DNA of 64,000 nt from Triglochin maritima. Lineage: Eukaryota; Streptophyta; Magnoliopsida; Alismatales; Juncaginaceae. The stretch spans positions 61,154,925 through 61,218,924 of the forward strand of contig OY821772.1 of the NCBI GenBank assembly GCA_963682175.1, given 5' to 3'. A program made the position numbers and the translations under genes. A model generated the notes under the pieces. The model searched no databases and had not been told where the DNA came from. It saw nothing but the letters and a program-made list of their open reading frames with translations. Shown piece by piece: positions 11,441 through 23,182 of this stretch. Every line of letters starts with the position of its first letter. Within the stretch, counting starts at the first letter, position 1.

Positions 11441-12630
11441 GCTGCATGCATAACGACCCCATTCAACGTCAACAATTAATTAACGTTATGATCGATTGTT
11501 TGTTTGCTGAAATTCATTGAGGAATTGAAAGAAATGAGGAACAAGACAGGGACAAGTTCGTTTGTTTGTTGTCTTACTCTTACCCTTGAGTGTTCGTATT
11601 GTTGGCTATATATTTTGGGGAGAGAGAGTCAATGAATTCATATATCCATCCATCCATCGCCTCACAAATCATACAATTACCCCCTCCTTGCTCGTTAATT
11701 CTAACACGTACCTATTATTTTCTGTTACTATTCTTTTCTAATCTAATTATGAAAAAAAAAAGATTTCTTTTTTTCTTCTTCTGAGAAATGAAAAAAGAAA
11801 AAAAAAGGAAGATCGACCGACCGACCGTCCGATGGTGGTCATCAAAGCTAAGGGGAAGTGGGAACTAATGGCGCCAGAGCGCACCATCCATATATAACAA
11901 ACACCCTCCGTTTAATTTAATTTAATTTAATTTAATTTCTATCGCCCATCGTTTCTCCTGTTTAATTTAATTTCTACTCATCCATCCCCCCACCATTTTT
12001 CATCATTCTTTTCTTATTCACACACATATTTTACAATTACAATTAAATGGAGAATAATTGTAAGAGATTGGATAGCAATATTGGTATTCACACACCTCCC
12101 CCTACCCTGACTAATTCCATCCAAATCAAAATCAAATCAAATGAAAATACATCATCTTAATTAATTAAGGGACGATAGCAAGCAACAAGTAATTAAACTC
12201 GAAATTGAGCTTACGAATTATTAATGCAAATAAAATCAAATTCAAGTTTCATTCATCTTCATCTGGGTATATATATATATATATGTATGCAATTAAACCA
12301 AAACCAAACAAAAATCAGAAAATCAAGCAGACACTAATGACAAAATAATGTGTGTCAATCGTACCTTGATCTTAATTTTGTGGTCTTCTTGAACTTGCGT
12401 ATGTATGTTGGATGACAGACAGAATGGAAGCAAATTGGGAAGCTAGGAGGAGGAGCTGTAAACCAACAGGGACAAACTGATGAACTTAATTTCTCCGGCC
12501 GGACGGGTTCCTAAACCTAATTAACTATTTGAAGATCGAGTGAAACCAACTAGCTAGGAATTAATGGAGGTGTGCATGCATGGGCATGGGAGACGAAGGG
12601 AGGCAGAGGGGAATCTCTTCCTCTATATAG
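11441..12630 (-). promoter_or_regulatory. Proposed promoter, 5' UTR and leader intron of the GATA gene
   Basis: On the minus strand a TATA-like CTATATAGAGG lies at about 12618-12628, followed by a pyrimidine/purine-rich leader. A leader intron is suggested by the donor AAG|GTACGA (intron starts at 12364) and the acceptor TGCATGCAG|CAAAG (ends at 11442), 37 bp before the ATG. Upstream of the TATA box are GA/CT-rich runs (12935-12972 and 13105-13130). This is inferred from signals only; no transcript evidence is available here. Confidence 0.45.
11912..11940. repeat. (TTTAA)n microsatellite
   Basis: About five and a half perfect TTTAA units inside the proposed leader intron of the GATA gene. 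Confidence 0.8.
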
Positions 12631-12937
12631 CTGCAAAAGCCAAATGGGTCGGTCAACTCAACTCACACAAAAACATATAAACATGAACCCAACCAACTAT
12701 ATATCACTTCATTATTAATATTAATAAGCAATATATATGGGTTTAATTTGAATTTGAAATGGGGCTGTGAATTTGCTAGCTTGCTGTAATAACTAATAAA
12801 GTTGCTGCACTCCCACTACTACTACTACTACTGTATATTACCACTCACTCAAGTCGATCTAGAGAGAGATTGATGATATTTGATGGGAAGAGGAAGGGGA
12901 GAATTAGAAGTAGAAGAAGAGCGACATCCCACTTGAC

Positions 12938-12974
12938 TAGAGATAGAGATAGAGATAGAGATAGAGATAGAGAG
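12938..12974. repeat. (GAGATA)n microsatellite
   Basis: About five tandem GAGATA units upstream of the GATA gene. Confidence 0.85.
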
Positions 12975-14376
12975 AGCTCTGGTTGGTGAGACTTATTACG
13001 TTCCAACCCGGCCTCCCACTTTGCTTAGCTTAGCTGAGCTGTCAATGGTAGTGGTGGTGGTGGATTTCCCCACTGTCGTGACGTTGAAGTTGATTAGTTG
13101 AAGTTGGACTCTCTCTCCTCTCTCTCTCTCCTTACAAGTTAATTACATGCATCTAAAAATTAACTCCCCCACTTGATTTTTCCTTCCATCTAATGTCATG
13201 TGCTCTCATATGCTACTCTGCAGGTAGTGGTCCTACTGCATGCATTTCAAAGAAAATATCACCCGATTATGTATGTATGTATGTATGTGGATGACCTGAA
13301 TTGCATGTAATGCTTAATTTTTCTTCCGGTGAAACATATAATTATGATTCTTTTTTTTTTAACTTAAGCTCTCAAAATTTATCAGTTAAATATGGAAACA
13401 AAACTAATCTTGTCCTTTTAATACGTCTAAGGAATCTATCTATCTATCCATCCATGATTGATTGATTGTTTAATTTGTTTGTTTGGAGTTGAAAAGTAAA
13501 TACCAACTTGGATTAGTTTTAGCTCGTGGAGACTCTTTTTTTACCTATTGCCCCTATTCAATTTATTAAGACTATATAGACATACATGAAGCTTGAAATT
13601 AACCTTAGGGTACCCTTCTTTCTTTAATCTATATATTTCTTCACCTTCACCACATAACAATATATATAAAAAATGAGATGGCAGCCATTAATTTCTCTGC
13701 CCACCATATCCAACAAAATTCAAAATGCAGGTAGGAAATAGCTAGCTTGAAATCGAATATATAATTTGTGGTTCTTTTTTCTTAAAAGAAAAGACAAAGA
13801 AGAAGAAAAGATAGGTAGGATATTATTAAAGTGAGTGCACACAGAGAGTAGAAGGTTGTTTGACACTCCACATGATGACCACCTTCTCCTCTCCACACCT
13901 TTCTATTTTTTTCTTTTTATTTCTTTCTTTCCTTCTTACGTGAGATGCACTTCTTGCATCAATACCTTGCATTTGACTCACCATTTTCTTCTTTTTCTAC
14001 CCACCTCCACTGCTCATAACATAAATACCAACCTTTTTAATTAAATTTATAATTTCATTCATATGCTTGTCATTCCGATTCAAACATGCATGACACCCTT
14101 TGCAGTGCAGCCAAAGCAAAGCAAAGCAAAGCAAAGCCTGCACGAACGAAACTAAATATTTAACTGGCTCGATGTGAGGGAGCATAATTCATCTATACAG
14201 AAAATCTGTTTTTTTTTTTTTTTCCTTTTACATTAATCACGTGAATTTGCTTTTTATTTGTAAATGGGACCCACGATCTAATATATACCTACAACACAAC
14301 CATTCTTGGAGAACAAATTAAATACGAAAATTGAAAAGGAAATATGATCGAAATGGTGATGAAGTTTGATATATAT
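12975..14376. other. Intergenic region upstream of the GATA gene
   Basis: No gene is recognised. Simple runs only: CT repeats near 13110, TGTA repeats at 13270-13288, AAAGC repeats near 14114-14137 and a T-run at 14209-14223. It may contain distal GATA promoter sequence. Confidence 0.5.
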
Positions 14377-14385
14377 TATTATATA

Positions 14386-15107
14386 TGGTTTTTTTTACTT
14401 TGGGTATACACCTACAAAAGATGGAATCTCCGAAATACATATGTGTTTTCAAAAATTACTTGCTACACCATGCGTTGATTTTATTTTTTACTTATGTACA
14501 CTCACACCGTCACAAAGACTCTCACTCCCTTAGCCCCCTATCACCCCCACTGCTACATTCAGTAATCATCCGTCAATACTCACCCACTTAACGTTCTCGC
14601 CCCAAAGCTAACATCTCCCTCCAAACCACATGACTCTTCTAGGGTTCCGGTGATGCCGAGGCCACAAGAACGTGAAGTTGAAACTCAAGTGCTCTGAGGC
14701 CTTCATTCGGGAGGAGAGGTTGGATGAGGTTCGGATTGAGTTTGACAAGTGTCTGACGTATGCCACCGCGTTGTTCGTCGTCGCGCATTGCGAGCACCGT
14801 GATGTTGTCCAGAAGCTTCTGGTGAGTGGAGTCGATGAAGTCTTTTGCTTCATTTTCAGGGTTAGGGGAGTCAAGCGGCGGAGTCGGGTTTGGGAGTTTA
14901 ATTAATCTCAATTCTTTAACTAACACTCATTTACTGTTAATTATTGTCAGATGATTACTTGATGTAACGGAGCAGATAACGGGGGGCCTCTGACGGTCGC
15001 AGTGTACAGAGTGTATTTTGAAATGTATACCCAAAGTAATTTTGAAAACATGAGTGTATTTCAGGAATTGACATCTTTTGTAGGTATAATACTCAAGTAA
15101 AAAGTCC
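14386..15107. mobile_element. Small MULE-like element, possible Pack-MULE
   Basis: A 722-bp unit flanked by a perfect 9-bp duplication tattatata (14377-14385 and 15108-15116), the size expected of Mutator transposases. The ends are imperfect inverted repeats: the left end reads ACTTTGGGTATACACCTACA, and the right end on the other strand has the matching ACCTACAAAAGATG and TGTTTTCAAAATTACT blocks. Weaker matches extend to about 190 bp inward. The middle (about 14600-14900) is much more GC-rich than the ends, as expected of a captured gene piece. It is open on both strands (minus 14926-14639, plus 14672-14905), but I recognise no family. Confidence 0.75.
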
Positions 15108-15116
15108 TATTATATA

Positions 15117-15959
15117 CTAGCAACGTTGACATCATACAATTAAGGAAAAGAAAGGTATGCGTTGAAGTACATATATTATAATATAATAAAGAGTTTTGGA
15201 CTGGAATGGGGTTTTCTAAATCAATCAAATGTGTAATATAAATTAGATAGAAAGGAAAAGGTGGATGGAAATGGAAGGTCGAAGCCAAGGATTGCCGGTT
15301 GGCAACTTAAAAAGCTAAATATGAGAAAAAGTCACATGCAGAGGAGGGGAGAGGGTGATGCATGTCCAGCCACTGACTTTGCCACCCAATTAGATGTAAT
15401 CAAAATGTCAGTCATCTTCACACACCAATCCAGTTAACATATATAATCCCTTCCAACTTTGCTACCTTATTAAGAAACCTTCTTTTCTTCCATCCAACGT
15501 TACTTATTAGCTGCTTAACACTGATTAACTATGTCACATCACTCACTACCTTTCTCTAATTATAGTTTCATGGTGACACTTGAGCTAGCTAGCCACCGTT
15601 AAGAGCAGAAATAACAGCGCCCGGGCTACCCCAGGCGTCCTGCACTCTCTCTCTGTCACGTCAGCTTCTCTCTCTGCCACGTCAGCTCACCCAACCCACC
15701 CAAAAAAACCTCTTATCCATGCTCAGGCTACCCCCACTCACCCTACACTCTCTTTCATCCACATCATTTCTTAATTAAACAAATTTAATTCTCACACAAC
15801 ATTTAACAAAATACATTTTATATAAATCTAATTCTAATTACATTATAATTCTAATTCACGATATACTTATTATTACTATTAATTAATTAACAATATTAAT
15901 CACTATTAAACCACAAAATTTTAAATATTTGAAATTTGAATATTTGAATTTCGAAACGC
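15117..15959. other. Intergenic region, possible left end of a Harbinger element
   Basis: No gene is seen. A GC-rich block starting TTAAGAGCAG near 15599 contains the palindrome GCGCCCGGGC. It could be the left end of the PIF/Harbinger-type element that follows, but no matching right end was found. Confidence 0.3.
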
Positions 15960-16132
15960 GCGTGAATGCACAGTATACGCGTGCGTGAAAAGTAATCTGC
16001 GTGATTGCACAGTATACGCGTGAAAGAAAAGTAGTCCACGTGAATGTACAGTACACGCGTGAAAGAAAAGTAGTCTGCGTGAATGTACAGTATACGCGTG
16101 TAAGAAAAGTAATCCGCGTGATTGCACAGTAT
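15960..16132 (+). repeat. 39-bp tandem repeat, about 4.4 copies
   Basis: The unit begins GCGTGAATGCACAGTATACG and ends in AAAAGTAATCT or close variants. Units start at about 15960, 15999, 16038, 16077 and 16116 (partial). Each holds ACGCGT-like and CGTG cores. The array lies just upstream of the TATA box of the following ORF, so it may be a promoter or transposase-binding array. Confidence 0.85.
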
Positions 16133-16159
16133 CTAATTTTTTCTCTATATATACCCTAC

Positions 16160-17447
16160 ACAAAACTCAACTTACACCCCATATCTCTTCCACAAAACTC
16201 AAATCCGGAGTACCATCGTTCCCCCCCTCGTTCCCCCCCTCGTCCACAATCAAATCCGCATCCACGCTATCCATAAACATATCCCTCACGTCCATTTTAC
16301 CAACAACCATTCCAACAACCAGACTTCTCCCAGTACGCACCACCATTCCCACCACCTGACCAAAACTCACCATTCCCACAATTCTCCCACTACGCATCCC
16401 CAGATCAAAACTTACCATTCCCACAATACTCTCAATATGCACCACCATTCCCTTATAATCAACCGCAGTTCCAGATGTTTGGCCGACTCATGTCTCAAAA
16501 AAGTAGCCACAGTATGGCGAACACTGAAGATGAGGGTAACGACGACGATGAGTCCCCACCACGATCCCCACCTCCACAGCGTCGTCACCGCAAGCAAGTC
16601 CAAACTGTCAAAGCCAATCCGAAGTTGTGGACCACAGCTAAGGACGAGAGACTTGTCTCTGCATATATGGAAGTCAGTTGCGATGCGGTGACAGGGACAA
16701 ACCAGAAGTCTACTTCATTGTGGGCTAGAGTGAAACGTGTGTACGACATCTCCGTGGAAGACACTGGCCTACCCGAAAGGAACGCAGAGTCCTTAAAAGG
16801 ACGGTGGAGGAGAATTATACCTGCTGTGAACAAGTGGGTCGGGTGCTTCGATCAGGCATTCCGACGGAAAAGGAGCGGCCAGAATGACGACGATGTTGTC
16901 CGACAAGCGCACGTGATCTACGAGCGAACTCATGGGCCTAGTAAATTTCTTTATTTTGATGCTTAGGTTATGTTGCGTAGGTACCCAAAATGGGAGAGTG
17001 TGATCTCCGGAGCTAATGTCGTGCGTGTTGACTGGGAGTCCCCGGAGTTGCACGATGAAAATAGTCCCCAGTCAGGAAGCCTTGGGAAAAGAAAGAGCAC
17101 GGACGGCTCGAGGACGCAATCACCCTCGGAAAGAGAAGAGCTGATGCCGGAGTCGTCCACACGCCCAGAAGGTGTGAAGAAGGCTAAAAAAGGCTAAGAG
17201 TGCATTACGCCCCGAAAGAGACACCGATGTTAGAGAACTTGCACAACAGATGCGATACACCACCCAAGTCAGAGAAGATGGTTTCTCCAAGCAAGAGGAG
17301 TTAGCGGAAAGGAATTTCCAGAGGCATTTAATAAAAAATAAGTTGGACATGCTTCACTCTCTGATGAGGAAGGACAACCCGACGGGAAAGGATCAAAAAG
17401 TAATCGATAAACTTCTCGCCTGGGCAGAAGAGAATGGGTACGTGTAG
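16160..17447 (+). pseudogene. PIF/Harbinger-type Myb/SANT-like ORF1 protein, broken
   Basis: Similar to the plant proteins often labelled 'glutathione S-transferase T3-like' or 'NAM-associated', which derive from the Myb-like second protein of PIF/Harbinger transposons. That protein helps the transposase to bind DNA. A Pro/Gln/Tyr-rich N-terminus (16280-16480) leads into the Myb/SANT-like part NPKLWTTAKDERLVSAYMEV, then KSTSLWARVKRVYDISVED and ESLKGRWRRI. The tail is Ser/Lys-rich and ends in LIKNKLDMLHSLM and LLAWAEENGYV. Breaks: TAA at 16274-16276, TAG at 16964-16966 where the family has Trp, and a one-base A gain in the A-run at 17188-17193. A TATA box (TATATATA) is near 16145. No DDE transposase is found nearby, so the element is non-autonomous or truncated. 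Confidence 0.75.
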
Positions 17448-19366
17448 TTTGTTGTAGTCCGTATTTCGTATGGTTTGTATTTCCCTTAGTTTGTATTTCG
17501 GGTTGTAGTAGTCTGTATGGTTTGTATTTTCCTTTATGTTTCATGTGGTTGGTTATATTTCGTATTTTAGTATTATTAATGTATTGTTCTTATGGTATTG
17601 TTGTATTAATATTTTTTCTATTTAACTTGAAATTGTTGGTTCTATCAATTTCTTAATTTTAATCACTTACAAAAAATTATTACCCCACATTTATAACAAA
17701 TACTCAATCCATTAATAACAAAACATCCAATAAATAAATTTTAAAAAAAATAAACAATAGGAGGGAGACAGCACCGACGCGAGGAGTTGTAAATTTCCAT
17801 GACATCCCTCCCTAATAATTAGGAAGGAAGGATCCCATCATCTTCCTCTATTATTTATTTAATAACAAACATCAATTAATGTAATGAAAAATATATTGTA
17901 ATTTTGCGGTAGGGACGACCGGACGTTGGAGGAGGAACGACTGATGGCCAAAGAGAAGATGGGATGGACGGTTCGGATGGTAGTTGTGACGTGACCCACG
18001 CCTGATATTTTTATATACCCAAATTGCATGATGTAGTAGTGTACATACGTGTGGGTCCCAAATACCTCCACGTGTCGGTATTTCCCACGCGGTGTCCAAC
18101 TCATTGAGACCTGTCCAACCCACGTGCTACCGCCAAATGGACGGACCAGATCCTGCCGCCATCTAGTTTATTACTTTATTTATTCTACTTATTACTTGAG
18201 ATTCTTCTCCTCTGATGGTGACCAACACCAATCAGGACAGTAGCTCAAATACTGATTTAATATTCTTTTTGTTTCATTTAAATAAACATTAATAATTGAA
18301 TCTTGGTTGGCTCTCTTTTATTTTCCCTCGAAAAATAAAATGTATAAATTTAATTTGGTTTGAGCTATAAAAAAATAAAAGGAAACATGCATGGCATGGA
18401 CCATTGTTTTGTGTGGAGGTGAAACTTTAGCTACACTGCTAGTGCTAGTGGAAGTTTACCCAACAAACAAGCAGGTTTTACTACTGTGCTGTATCACTGA
18501 GATGAACGTAAATGGAGTTGTAGTTTAGGTAAAAGAGCATAATCAAATTCAATTTCAATTCAATATCTGGTTTGATAAGTGATCAGATTCAATCTCTAAT
18601 TAAGATGGGAAAAGAGAGTACTAGTAGTAGGTATAGTAGGTCGAGTAACAAACACTTTTCCCCTCTTGGATTAATTATATGAGCTACTTAATCCCTTGTT
18701 TAACTTGTGATGGCATACAGTATTATTTTTACATGTGGTATTGTTAGTAGTAAGTATGTAAATTATCTTATAATTAGGGGGAAAAGAAGAAGGAAAGAAT
18801 GGATCCGTGATGAGCGGTGGAAACCCAAACCCCACATGATGTTGTCCCCCAACCCATTCAAGGCACCCCTGATGGTGAAGCATGTGCATATGTAATAGGA
18901 ATTATCATCGATGATTGGTTACCAAATCCCATCTGTCTTAGTCTTTCTATTCTATTATTATATATATATAGTCTTTACTTTGAGTTAACCTGTCATTTCC
19001 AACTCATTAATCATTTCTCTTTCCTTCCTTTGATTCAAGTAATTTCCCAACAATGTGTTCAATTCACACGAAATAAATCAAAGCACGCAATAGTAGATTT
19101 GGTGGTTAGTTAGGAAGGAAGGAGAGATCGACCGAGCTAAATTAAAGCTAGGAAGGACAAATTAAGGAAATATGTTCACCGTCGGTTGCCGACACATAAT
19201 TTAAGTTGGCGACTTCCATGTCCACCAATTCCAGCATCACACGTGGCCTCCATCAGTGTTATGTTTTCTGTTGCGTGTTACTTATTATATAATAATGGAT
19301 CCTATCCAGTCACCATCCACTCTCACGTGACTCCAACAACAACGATTTGTAAGACATACAAACGAG
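17448..19366. other. Intergenic region
   Basis: AT-rich, with no supported gene. It may contain the undetected right end of the Harbinger-type element. The G-box-like CACGTG near 18070 and 18121 and the G-rich purine runs are noted without claim. Confidence 0.5.
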
Positions 19367-19371
19367 AGAGA

Positions 19372-19614
19372 TGTTGTAAAACAAACAAACAACTAAAGAT
19401 AAATGATTGGGAGATGGAGATGGAGAGGTCTATGTATTTCTTCTTTTCTCTTATACTCAAATATGTACAATAGTCTTATATATATAGGGTGGGGATGTAG
19501 TAGGAGTTACAACAAAAATAAATTAAATTACACCATATTAATAAGAGTAAAACCTACTTAAAGTTTAGAGGTTAGGAAGGTGAATCATCCACATGACTTT
19601 TGGAATTCTTAACA
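19372..19614 (-). repeat. 3' LTR of copia 1
   Basis: A 243-bp repeat, near-identical to 27366-27603 apart from scattered substitutions and short indels. It is preceded on its own strand by a polypurine tract at 19615-19625. Confidence 0.9.
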
Positions 19615-19749
19615 CTCCCCATTAGATGATCGATCACCTTTATACGCTAGGTATGTTGCCTCGTTAAAAGCTTTACCAAGAAAAATCCAGTGGGATAAAA
19701 ACCTGGTCAAGGGAAAAAAAGTGCAGCGCGTATGATGTTGCCCCTGACT

Positions 19750-22700
19750 TTAGCAAACATTCTTCAAACGACGAACACAAATCTTGTGAACAAGCCCCTC
19801 AAAAACTTTAGTAGGCAACGCCTTTGTGAATAAATATGCAAGATTCTTGCATGATCTGATTTGACAGACATCTATCTCTCCATTCTTTTGTAAATCATGC
19901 GTCGAGAAGAACTTTGGTGAAATGTGCTTTGTCTTGTCTCCTTTGATATAACCTTCCTTTATTTGGGCAATACATGCGTTATTATCTTCATATAGCAATG
20001 TTGGCTTGTCATTTATTCCTTCAAGACCGCATTCCTTTTGTATGTGTTGGATTACTGATCTCAACCATACACATTCTCGACTAGCTTCATATAATGCAAT
20101 CAGTTCTGCTTGATTTGAAGATGTTGTCGTCAGGGTCTGTTTTGTCGACCGCCATGAAATGGCGGTGCCACCATACGTGAACATGTATCCTGTTTGTGAT
20201 TTTGCTTTGTGGAGGTCTGATAAATATCCAGCATCTGAATATCCAATAAATTCGGACTTCAAGTCCTTTCTATAAAATAACACCATATCACGTGTCCCAC
20301 TAAGGTAGCGGAATACATGCTTGATTCCTTTCCAATGCCTATATGTTGGCTCAGAGTTGTAGCAAGATGCGTTAAAGCTCCAATAGCGCTTAGATATGGT
20401 ACTTCAGGACCGAGGACTTTGTCACCATTTTCTCGGGGACGAAAAGGATCTTTTTCACTTATAAGTGATCGAACGACCATTGGTGAACTCAATGGATGAG
20501 CTTTATCCATATTAAAGTGTTTTAACATCTTCTCTATATAATTTGCTTGGTGAATAAAAGTTCCACTCGAGAAATGCTCGATCTGCAGGCCGAGGCAAAA
20601 TTTAGTTACACCAAGGTCTTTCATCTCAAATTCAGTTTTCAAGTATTGAGCTGTAATCTCAATATACTTTGGTGTCCCAATAATATTTAAATCATCAACA
20701 TATACAACTATAATCGTAAAACTAGATGAAGACCTTTTAATGAAAACACATGGACATATGGAGTCATTTTTGAATCATTTGCTCAGAAGACTTTTGCTTA
20801 GACGATTGTACCACATTCGTCCAGATTTCTTTAATCCATATAAGGATCTTTTTAGTTGTATGGAGTACAACCCTCGCGGTTTGGAAGTACAAGTTTCTGG
20901 TAGTTTTAGTCCTTCAGGGACTTTCATATAGATGCTTGTATCTAATGACCCATATAGATAAGCAGTAACCACATCCATGAGTTGCATTTGAAGTCTATTT
21001 ATGACTGTAAGACTGATAAGAAATCTTAGTGTTGTCGCATCCACTACAGGTGAATACGTTTCTTCATAATCAACACCGGGTATTTGGGTGAAACCTTGAG
21101 CCACAAGTCGGGCTTTATATCTTACAATCTCATTTTTCTCATTTCTTTTTATCGAGAACACCCATTTGAACCCCACGGGTTTCACGTCATTGGGTGTAAG
21201 CACCACAGGTCCAAAAACATTATGTTTTTCAAGCGAATGCAATTCTGCTTGTATTGCATTTTTCCATTGTGGCCAATCATTTCTTTGTCGACATTCTTCA
21301 ATAGATTTTGGCTCACAATATTCAACATTCATTACTTCATTTGCTATACCATATGGAAAATTTTCATCAACGATGGTTTCGTCTCGATTCCATCTTTTCT
21401 GATTGTGCACATAATTTATTGAGATCTCATTTACATTTTCATTTTTAGACACTTCGGTCTCTCGTTGGTCTATGTTGTCATTTTTCACTACCTCTTCAGG
21501 GGTATGGATAATATTTTAGCAGTAACATCTTCAGGTGCTACGCTTTTCTCTTGGTTTTATATCCTTTGACCCAATTGGTCGTCCACGTTTGCGGTGGATA
21601 TTTAACTCATTTGACAACTTAGGAATATCAATTTTTGCTGGTGCATTTTCAGCATGTATATGTGATTTTGTAACTTTATTTGCATCTGTAAATGCATCTG
21701 GTAATTCGTTTGCAATTCTTTGCAAATGAATAATCTTTTGAACTTCTTGTTCACATTGGTTTGTACGGGGATCAAGATGGGACAATGAAGATGCATTCCA
21801 AGTAATTTCAGATTTTTTCATCTTCTGTTTTTCTCCCCCTAAGATTGGAATACTTTTTCATCAAAATTACAATCAGCAAAGCGTGCTGTAAAAATATCAC
21901 CAGTTAATGGCTCCAAATATTTAATAATCGATGAAGACTCAAAACCGATGTAAATTCCCAATCTTCTTTGAGGTCTCATCTTTGTACGTTGTGGTGGGGT
22001 TATTGGGACATAAACTGCACAACCAAATATTTTTAAATGGGATAAATTTGGTTCTCTACCAGAGACCAGCTGTAAAGGGGAATATTTATGATAAGCTGTC
22101 GGTCTTATTCTGATAAGTGTCGCAGCATGTAAAATGGCATGACCCCAAAAAGATTGTGGTAATTTTGAATTCATAAGTAATGGTCTTGCAATTAGTTGCA
22201 ATCTCTTAATTAGAGATTCAGCTAGACCATTTTGTGTATGGACATGAGCAACCGGATGCTCAATTGTAATACCAACTGACATGCAGTAGTCATTAAATGT
22301 TTGAGACGTAAATTCTCCTACATTGTCCAATCGAATTTTCTTAATTGGATAATCACGAAAATGCGCCCTCAATTTTATCAATTCTACTAGAAGTCTAGCA
22401 AATGCAACATTTCTAGTTGACAAGAGACTAACATGTGACCATTGGATGGATGCATCTATCAACACCAAAAAATATCGAAATGGTTCACATGGAGGGGCAA
22501 TGGGTCCAAAAATATCAACTTGAATTCTCTCTAAAAATAAAGGAGATTCTTTAATTTTGCTTGTGGACGGTTGGATTATCAGTTTTCCAAGAGAGCATGC
22601 TGCACATGAAAACTCTTTCGATGATATAATTTTCATATCCTTTAGGGAATGACCATTTGAATTTTCAATAATTTTTCGCATCATTATATCACCGGGGTGT

Positions 22701-23176
22701 CCCAATCTATCATGCCAAAGTTTGTAATGCACTTGATCAATTAACTTCCGGTTAGTGACCATATTTGATTCCAAATGGGTGATATAAGTGCACTATAATC
22801 CCGATGAAAAGGCTTTCAGCCTTTCTAAAACGATTTTGTTATCACTCACGATGGAGATAATGTGAAGGTATTCATCATTATTTTGATTTATAGTTTCAAG
22901 ATGATAGTCATTACGACGTATATCCTTGAAACTTAGTAGATTTCTTCTGGATCTACTAGAATATAAAGCATCACTTATTTGTAATTTCGTGCCATTGGGC
23001 AACAAAATACAAGCTCTTCCGGAGCCTTCAATCAAATTACTAGTGCCAGAAATTGTGTTAACACTTGTCTTCAAGAAATGTAATTTGGGAAAGAAGGTTG
23101 TATTTTTCAAAATCGTATTTGTTGTTCCACTATCTACTAGACATTGATCTCCATCACTCATGATAGTATCAACCAT
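19750..23176 (-). pseudogene. Copia 1 pol region: protease, integrase, RT, RNase H
   Basis: Read leftward. Protease with LVDSGTTNTIL (23176-22793). GAG-pre-integrase and integrase (22774-21839) with WHDRLGHP, CAACSLGK, and catalytic Asp in VDIFGPI, Asp in RLDNVGE and Glu in NGLAESL. Reverse transcriptase (21488-20775), with its YVDD box in another frame at 20702-20691. RNase H (20286-19750) with GYSDAGY, STKQTLTTTSSNQAE and LLYEDNNAC, ending LFTKALPTKVFEGL. Frame changes fall before integrase, between integrase and RT, within RT just before YVDD, and near 20270. The polyprotein therefore cannot be made as one chain. Confidence 0.88.
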
Positions 23177-23182
23177 GTCTTT

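Noticed and set aside
15598..17850. Full Harbinger element with both ends
   Set aside because: A plausible left end starts TTAAGAGCAG, but no matching inverted right end or TTA duplication was found.
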